In this document: positions 53,701 to 62,700 of the stretch, in pieces
Position numbering within the stretch: position 1 is the first letter of the stretch
How the letters are laid out: every line of letters starts with the position of its first letter
NCBI GenBank assembly: GCA_022410635.1
Contig: JAJVDF010000220.1
Span: 254,754 to 318,753 of the forward strand
Origin: Tretioscincus oriximinensis
Taxonomy: Eukaryota; Chordata; Lepidosauria; Squamata; Gymnophthalmidae
Length of the DNA stretch: 64,000 bases
Direction of reading: 5' to 3'
The notes under the pieces: generated by a model
Database searches by the model: none
The model's input: the letters and a program-made list of their open reading frames with translations, nothing else
Told to the model about the DNA's origin: nothing
Program-made: the position numbers and the translations under genes

Positions 53701-56700
53701 TTGGTTCATGTGTAGCTAATCCTAGCATAATGAGGTCAGCTATAAAGAAAACAAAATAAATCTTGAATTTTGACTAAACTAAAAAAAGTAGCTATGTTAG
53801 TCTGGATCAACATTTCTAGCATCTTAAGAAACTAATGGGAAAAAAGTATTAGCACGGGCATTTCATTTGAGGATGTAGACATGAAAACTTATACTAGTAA
53901 TCTTTCCTTACTAGATCCTATGAGATCCCCTTGCAAATGATTTTATTATTACAATTACTACAATAACAGCTCAAATCAGATGATCTGAAAAACTACCCTG
54001 ATGCCTAAATTAATTAGGAAATTCCCTAAATTAATAAATAGTAAACCAATGGTAACACGGAATTAAGAGTATATACTGAAGGAAACTTTGTATAGTTGAT
54101 TTGAAGTGTTTACATACATCGCCAGACAATATATAACATCTAATAGAATGATCAGGAGGAAAGAATGAGAAATTGGAGAAATACCAGTGTCTAAGAGAGG
54201 AACTGGAGAAGATGTGGAAACTAAAAACAAATGTAATTCCAGCGGTAGCAACTGTACTCTGGACAGTGACTTCCTGGAATTGGAAAGATAGCTTCAACAG
54301 AGATCCAAACATCAGAGATCACTGTTCGGGGGTATGGGGGGAGCAGTCCTAGGAACAGTCAAGATATTGCACAGAGTTTATGCTTCTAAATCTTTGGTAA
54401 AAGACATAAGATTAGGACAGAAATACAAACTAAACACATCAGATTGTCATGAGTTACAATATTCATGTCATAACAAATCTGGATAAAAATAACAGTTAAC
54501 TGTACTGGGATTAAGTCATATTTCTATAACAGCACACAACATACAACTCTTTCCTTCTCTCTTATATACATGTGTGCTGAATTCTTCCAAATGTGTAAAC
54601 TCAACCTAACTAATGCAAAATATTAATATTAATATCTTATTACATTTAGATACCAATAAAGACAGAATAATAAAACTAGAAAGCTGAGTGGCCCAGGAAG
54701 AGCTTTTTCTTTGTGTAGATGAAGGGAGATTTGTCTCCTATGAGTATTGACCATGCACCTGAGATTTGAATAGCAGAATAACACTGGGAAAAAACTGGTT
54801 CAAATACACAGAACTGAAACAAACTATATACAAGCATACAAGAATATATAAATTGAAAGGGGAGAAATCTACAGTCTCCCCAAATATTATAGCTTCAGAC
54901 ACAGGAGGGCCAGCATTCATCATTCACTGACCCTGTCTCCTTTTGAGCCATTGTCTGAGATTTCTTGGCATCTTTGATTCACAAGGCTGCTTTCTTGGTG
55001 TTGATTACATCAGTCTATTGGAATCTTTCCTTATCAAGAGATATACCAGTGGGCCTTGGGCCAAGGTTTGCACCAAAGAAAACCATCATCGGTGTGGACC
55101 AAGGGAGCAAAAAAATTACTTTTATTTGCACCTACTGAATCCAACTCAGAAGGGATGGTATCAGAAGGAATGGAGGAAGGCACAAAGTAGGCCCTGGGCT
55201 ATGGAAAAGAGAAATGTATTAATCCCTGGAGTCTGGGGATCCTTGTAAAGAGATAAATACTGACAAGATGTGATTTAGAGATGAAGTGAATAGTTTTAGA
55301 ATAGGCTGTCCCTAGGTCCAGAAGAGCTGAAAGGGAGGCTAGTTTCTACTCTGCCCAGAAAAAGGTCTGAAGAGAGACATTGAAGAGACTTGGATCTAGT
55401 ACCTCCCTAATGATGTGGGCTAGGCTGTAGAATTGTCAGTCACAATTGGCACATAATGAATCTGTAAAGGTTAAAAATCTGGAGTGATAAAAAGATTGCC
55501 TTGAATACAAGCCAATTATTGGAATGGCTGGATTCATCATATTCTCCTGTGCTTTGAGCTACCTGGTCCTAACAGCAAGGCCCCATCCAACCAGACCTGC
55601 ATTAGTAGTCACCACCATCTTAGGTGGGAGAGAAATAGGACAACCCAATGAGACATTAGATGGAACCAATCATCAATGGAAAGATTATTCCTTTACTGCT
55701 AGGGGACAAAGTTCCTAATGGGTTGACTAGAAGCAACTGCTTGACTATTTGCTAAGAGAAGCAACTGCAAGGANCTGGACTGAAAACAGTCCCAAGGCAT
55801 AATCTTCCCCAACAGGGAAGTAAATCTGGAAAGAAACATGAAGGACTGAGAGCAAGCCTGTTAAGAGAGAGTAGAAATCCTCTTTGGAGATTGTCAAATG
55901 GAAAAGTACTGGAAATCTATTATGATGTTCAAATGGACAATTGTTTGGGAACATTCAATTTATTTATTTATTCACTTATTCATTCATTCAGACTTATACC
56001 TCCCCCTACACCCAAAGGTCTCAGGGCAGCCCACAGTAAAACCTCAATTCAAAATTAACAAATTAAAAACAGTATAAAAATGTATTTAAAAGTGGGAACA
56101 AATGAGATATCTTCAGCCAAAGGCCAGATGCAAAGGGTGTGTCTTCAAAGATCTTCTAAAACAATACAATGATGATAGACTCATCTCTGTTCCAAAGACT
56201 GATGGCAACCACTGAGGAGGCCCTGCCCTGGATTCCCACTCCATTTACTGTTGAAAGGGGTGGTACAACCAAGAGGGCCTCCCCCGCAGATCTTGTTATG
56301 GCAGGTTGGTATGGGAGAAGGCATTCCTTTAGATATTTGGGATCCAAGTTATTTAGAGCCTTTTTGCTAAGTTTATGGAGCTAACCAAGTCAAGATATAG
56401 AAACCAGTCAAAAGTATGATAGTATGAGAAAAACAAATGAACTCATAGTAGCCTTCTATATATAATGATAAACTCAAAAATGGTAGTGCCACTGAGCATG
56501 CACACCATGCTTAAGTAAGTAGGCTATAACGACTACTTATTACAATCAGATATCTGAGGGTAACAACAGAGATAATATAAATGACTATTACCAATGTTAG
56601 AGAACTTTGAAAACTTACCATCAGCACCACACAAACAATGGTGGGTGTTAGGATCATGATTTGGTTGAGCTAAACCAGAAAAAACAAAGTATATAGATTT

Positions 56701-59700
56701 GACAATAGTGAGGCAAGTGGCACAGGAAGTTATATCACTAAATCCTAATACTGAAGATGTGCAAACCCTGTTAAGTAGTCATAAAACACCTAAAAGTCAA
56801 AATAGGGAAATTACAGCATCCAAAGCTGTTACAGGTGGTGCACACACAGCAGCAGCAATGACTATAGCTGTTGTAGACTCCCTTTGCTCTGTCTGACGAA
56901 GCAAAGAGGAGTCTACAATGGCAATAATCATTGCTGGTGGCTTTGAGCACTATAAACTCTCCTCTGCTCCACCACACATGAAGGAGAAGGGAGTCTACAG
57001 TAGTCAGTTACTGTCATCCCCAAGCTTACTGTTGGCGATGGCTTTGGGAGCCCCAAACTCCCCTCTGCTCCACCATACATTTATTAATTACATTATTTAT
57101 TAATAAGATTTAAATCCTGCCCTTCACCTAAAGATCCCAGGGCATGCAAATCACAAAGGATAAAACATTTTTTTAAAACATACTTAAAAGCATAGTCCAC
57201 CAAAGCACCCACTCTCCCTTCCTCTCTGGCAAAATTACTTTTAGGAATTATGAGCCAAAGGCCTAAATGAACTGAAAGGTTTTAACGAGGTTTGAAAAAA
57301 AGAGTTGACGTCTGGTATGCCTTCATTAGGAAACTGTTCCAAAAAAAGGGGGCTACAGAGAAGTCCCTCTCCATTGACACATCTCTTCGCACATCAGCGG
57401 GAATTGGTAGTACAAGAAGACCCCTATTTTGAGATATTAGTACACTGGCAGGACTATTAATACAGACAGGCATTCATTTGCATGAACAATGAAGTTTTGT
57501 AACCTCTTTGTCTCCGTATGTAATCCATGATTTTGTGTTCACCTTCACCAGGAGCACTAGCATCAGATAAAATAACCTACAAATAACAAAATAAGGAAAT
57601 AAAAAACTAGTTTGAAATACTCATACTTAATGCTCCTACAACAGAGATATTTTGAGACCTGGGGATTTAGAAACTGGAAAGCATTCTGAAGAAACTGGAA
57701 AGCACCAGTGCCTTCAGCAGTGAGTGAAAATGCTAAGGTCTGGCTTTCTTAAACTGACTTTTCATTTGTAGATATTTAGCTGCTTCAGCTAGGTAACATC
57801 TTCAGAGTGAGGGTTCATTTGTTAAGATTTGAGTGTCTAAGATAAAGAAGGTTGAAGTATATTGGGTACATAACCACAATACAACACAACAAATGCCAAG
57901 TAAGCTGAAACATGAATGAAGTTCAATATTTCAATAGCAAAACACTAAAAAATCTTTAGGAACTCCTGGGAAGGGGGCGTTAAAACACGGAATATATAAA
58001 TGATTTATATGAAAGTAAGATATGTGGAATGTAACTGACAATATATATTTTTTTAAAAGGGTTCATTTGTTGGTGGTGATGACCTAGATGACATGCTTTA
58101 TGTATGCATTGGCCAGCATGTGTTCTTTTTTCCTTGGCACACAATAATATTATTTGGTTTTTCATAGATAGCACTATCAGGTGGTTAACATGCCCTAATC
58201 TAAAAAGTCCCTGAATTAAGACTGAATGAGAAAAGATTCTTTTGAATATGTATTAGCAGGGACTACCATATTATTGGGTTGAATTCCTTGGATAGCAAAC
58301 CCTGCTGAATTTGGTTGTTATTATTATTATTTTTGTACTGTCACAAATAACCTAAATATTAATTTTTTGCAACTAAATGTTTAATATGATTTTTCAAAAT
58401 GTCTGTATCTGAAATAGTACAATTTTGAAACTGAACATGAAATTCTTTATTTTTCTGAAAATTGTCTATGTTACTTAAGAATAGTATAAGGTTATTTAAA
58501 AGACAATTGCTCTTCTGAAACTTACTGCCAAGTTCTTCCACCCTGGATCATTGTTTAAACGATCAGCTACATAATAACGAAGACATTTAGCAAGATTATC
58601 CATAAACTCCGTTCCCTAAAATCCAAAAAGAAAAAGAAAAGAATCCATATATTATTTTGATTTACTTTGGAACAAGATAACTGAACCATTTTTAAAAAAA
58701 TATTTTATCTGAGTCAGTTTTGTTTATCTTTTAAATTATAGACAATCAAGATCCAACATATAAAGTCAGTCAATCACCATATTAAGTTTGAAGGTGGGTT
58801 GAAGAAATAAATCCAAAACAATCTGTAAACATTTAATAGTTGAACTTAGTGAGCTATATTCTGGATTACCTGTTTGTACAAGACAGAAGATGATGCTATC
58901 GAAAAGAAAAAGAAGAACAACAGAAAGAAAAGGAAAATAAATTCCAATTCAAATAAATCTGACTCTAGCTGTGGACACAAACCACATAGGAACCTGGAAA
59001 ATGCAAGTATATCCAAGACAGTCACAAGCGTCCTTATCATCTAACCTACTAGTGAATGGACCCATAAGGACTTGTTTATACTGGATTATACATCCCAGAA
59101 GTGCAAATCTGTGCTGCATTATTCTCCTTCTATGTAGGCTGCCCAAAAATAGTAATCTACATCGTTTAAGCAATAAACAAGGAAATGGAAGGAAATGTTA
59201 GAAATCAGCAAAGGACCTAGACAGTAGGGATTATAGGTATTGAGAATGTACACAATCTGTCGGTGTTAGAAGGTGAGACCAAAAGTAAACCCAGTACTTG
59301 TAGGGTATGGGAGTCAAATGAAAAGTAGTGTAGTGTATTTGTATGGTGTCCCAAAGCATTTCAGCATTGAATTTTTCATGCATCAAACTAGTTTGGAAAA
59401 TGAGACTGGAGACACAAGAAGAAACTGGCCAACTACTGCATCAGAAGCCATATCAGAGAGGTTCTTTCTGTACTGAGCCTTATTTGGGGCTATTTTTCAG
59501 CCGTAGTCTACACTAGCCCGTGGGTGCTAGGTTACTATTCCAAGATATAGTCCATGATAAAGTTTAATATGAATAGGGCCATAACTTCATTCTTTTCCTC
59601 ACACCATGTTGTACATGATATTGACAATACTTTCAAAGAAGGCATCCATTCTTAGAGCAAATCATGAAAGTAACCAGCCTGAACAGTTTCAGAAAAGGAT

Positions 59701-62700
59701 CGGAAAAATTCATAGAGGCCAGACTACTAGAATCAGTGCCTTGAAACTGTCTCCAGGTTGGAGAAACAGGTAGCATGGCAATTGCGAGATGTTGACAGAA
59801 GGGGAAGAACTTGCCCACTTTTCTACTTGACGTGCTCAGAGTCAACTGGCATGAGACTGTGTGGACTAGACGGGATGCTATCCAATCTAGCAGGGATTCC
59901 ATTACGATTTTATGTTCTACAAAAATCTGTGAGCAATATTTTAGGATAGACAGAACAGAGATCTTATCTCATAGAATTACCTTTGCAAAACTATTATGTG
60001 TTTTAAAAGATGAAAGAAATTGGCAGCCAACTATCACCCAGAGATCAAATAACGTATCAGTATCAAGCATACCACTCCCCCAGTTTCAAAGTTGCTTGAA
60101 AAGTACTCACTGGAGTAATGCAGTTGCTATCAAATCTTTCTTTTATTTCTTCAGGAGGAAGGTAGCCACCTTAAAAAAAGAAGAAACAACTAGTTTGCAA
60201 AGATAAAAACATATGGAGTAATACCTTATTTAATTAAGTGGAATCTCAGTTAAAAGAATGACAAACTGATTGTAACACCTTTAATTTAATTTAATTATAT
60301 TTATATCCCGCCCTATAACCGAGGGGGGGGCGCACATAGCTTTTGTTGCTTTCTTCACAACAGACACCCTGTGAAGTAGGTGGGGTTGAGAGACTTCTAA
60401 AGAACTGTGATTGGTCCAAGATCACCCAGCTGGCTTCCTGGAGGAGTGTGGAATCAAACTGGGAGAGTCTTAACCACTACACCATAAGAACATAAGAACA
60501 TAAGAAGAGCCATACTGGATCAGGCCACAGCCCATCAAGTCCAGCATTCTGTGTCACACGGAGGCCCACCAGATGCACCTGGGCAGTCCGAACAGAGGAA
60601 AGCAAAATATGCTCCTGTTTGACTCCCTGCAAATGGTATTTCAGGAGTCCTGCCTGTTGCTCCATCCCGGAGGCAACATGCAGACATCCATCCTAGTATC
60701 CATTTATACCTTTGGTGTCCATAAACCTGTCTAGTCCTGTCTTGAAACTATCCAAGCTGTTAGCTACCACTACCTCTTCAGGAAGTAAATTCCACAGGCC
60801 GATGACCCTCTGGGTGAAAAAATACTTTCCTTTGTCTGTTGTCACTTTTCTACCTAACAGTTTTAAGGAGCCACCAAACTGGCTCTTGTCCAGTTTACAG
60901 CAAAATTCTGCACATACTTCCACAGTACCTACTGGAGATGTTTCCTATGTAAGATGTTTCCTATTTGCATCATTCCATCCAGATTTTATTGATAAAACTA
61001 GTGCAGAAGCCCGCAAAGGTGGGCTTGGGAATTCAAGTGACATCTGTTGAAGAGGGCAGAAGGAAGTGGCTCCTAACTCCCTCATGCCTGGGCTTCCCAA
61101 GCCAAGAAATTCCTTGTACATCATACAGGGGAAGGGAAATTTTCACATGTATATGATAATTCTTGTGCTGATCCCTGGGAATGCAGAGGAGCAGCATGGC
61201 AAGGGAAGATTTGCTCTCTGATGGCATCCCTCCAGGCACTGCAACTGCACAAAGATACGATCGCAACGATGGGCCTTATTTATAGAAAGAGGATATTCAG
61301 CAACTCTTCCTATTTTATGACATATGGCGCCTCTTGAAATTTATGAGAGCTTGTTTCCACCAAGCTCTTACAAATAAAAAGACAATTTGGCACCCCACAA
61401 GAAAGGGGGGTTATGGGATCAGGTTTACAATCTCCTTACTTACTCTCCTTTGCCCAAAGTAAGGGAAATAGTACAGTTTATCAAATTATTACATGCATGT
61501 AAGTCCAAGACAGTATTAGAAGTGTTGATCCATGGGTTTTAATAACAAGAGGAGGAAAGGCGCAGTATGTTAAGCACCATAATGCTACTGTTCATTCACA
61601 GTTTTTAGCATTTTGTTGGGCTTGATGCAGACAGAGCTGAATACTTTCATGCTACACCTGCTCTTTCCCAGAACTGCATTGCTCCTAGCTGCTTACTATT
61701 TTCAGTGAAGCTGAAAAATAGCACAAAAATTATCTAGTTACGTTGGCATCTCAAATGATGGAAATTTTGCTTGCATTTATTACAAAGCATAAGGGCATAG
61801 TTTCTCCTAAGAATCTTTACCAATCAGCGTAAGCTTGTAAGCTACGTTTGGCAAAAGCAATCATGTTGAAAAAAATCAAAGTTGTTATGTATTTTATCCA
61901 ACACACCCGGTCTCTCTATGGCAAAACTATCCTAAACACATGTAGCCTGCAACTGGTATTCCCCCCAATACTGTATCAAGCTGTCCCCTATAGCTGACTC
62001 ACCATCATTCCAGACCCATGGTTGATTCACCATCTCTAGGATTCTATTCTAGTGCCACTGTTCAGAAGGATTCCTGGAAGCCCCTCCACCCCCACGCGAG
62101 TTGGCTACATCTCCTGATCATATGTGGTGGCAATGGCAGCAGTCTATTCCACCAAGAGGTGGACGTTTTCAGTCCCTCTCCAGGACCTTCTCAGTCTGGT
62201 ACCCAAAGCAGATCCCCTCACCTAGTTGTCGGCAGTGTCACACAGCATGTGGGCATACTAGTATTTAAAGGGTGTCTTCTTTGTGTGCCCTACCTGTTAG
62301 GTATAACCCATCTGTTATATGTGTATCAAGATGGATGGTAAATAGTAAGCACCATTTCACGTCTTTGCCCATGCATGACATGAAGTGCTATTCAGTCAAT
62401 GGCTAGAAACAATTATGATTAGCCAATAAGGAAAGAACTTCACATCCCTCACTTCCTATCTGTCTTGCCCATCCCAAACATAGCCCTACAACCAAATGAA
62501 GAAAGGGTGCCACTTATCAGTCTTTGAAATGCAGGTCACTTTCATTGCATATTTGCTCACACTCTCAGAAATAATGACAGCAGTCAGGCTTGTTGGATGA
62601 AGAATATAACCATCTAGAATTCACTATGTGGTTTACTTCTCTGAATTTCATTTTGATATAAGCTTATTCCACAGCATATCAGACGAGTAGCAGAGTTATA

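Noticed and set aside
60287..60483. A tRNA gene (A- and B-box-like sequences)
   Set aside because: No cloverleaf with anticodon is evident; the tRNA-like head is followed by a SINE body and tail.
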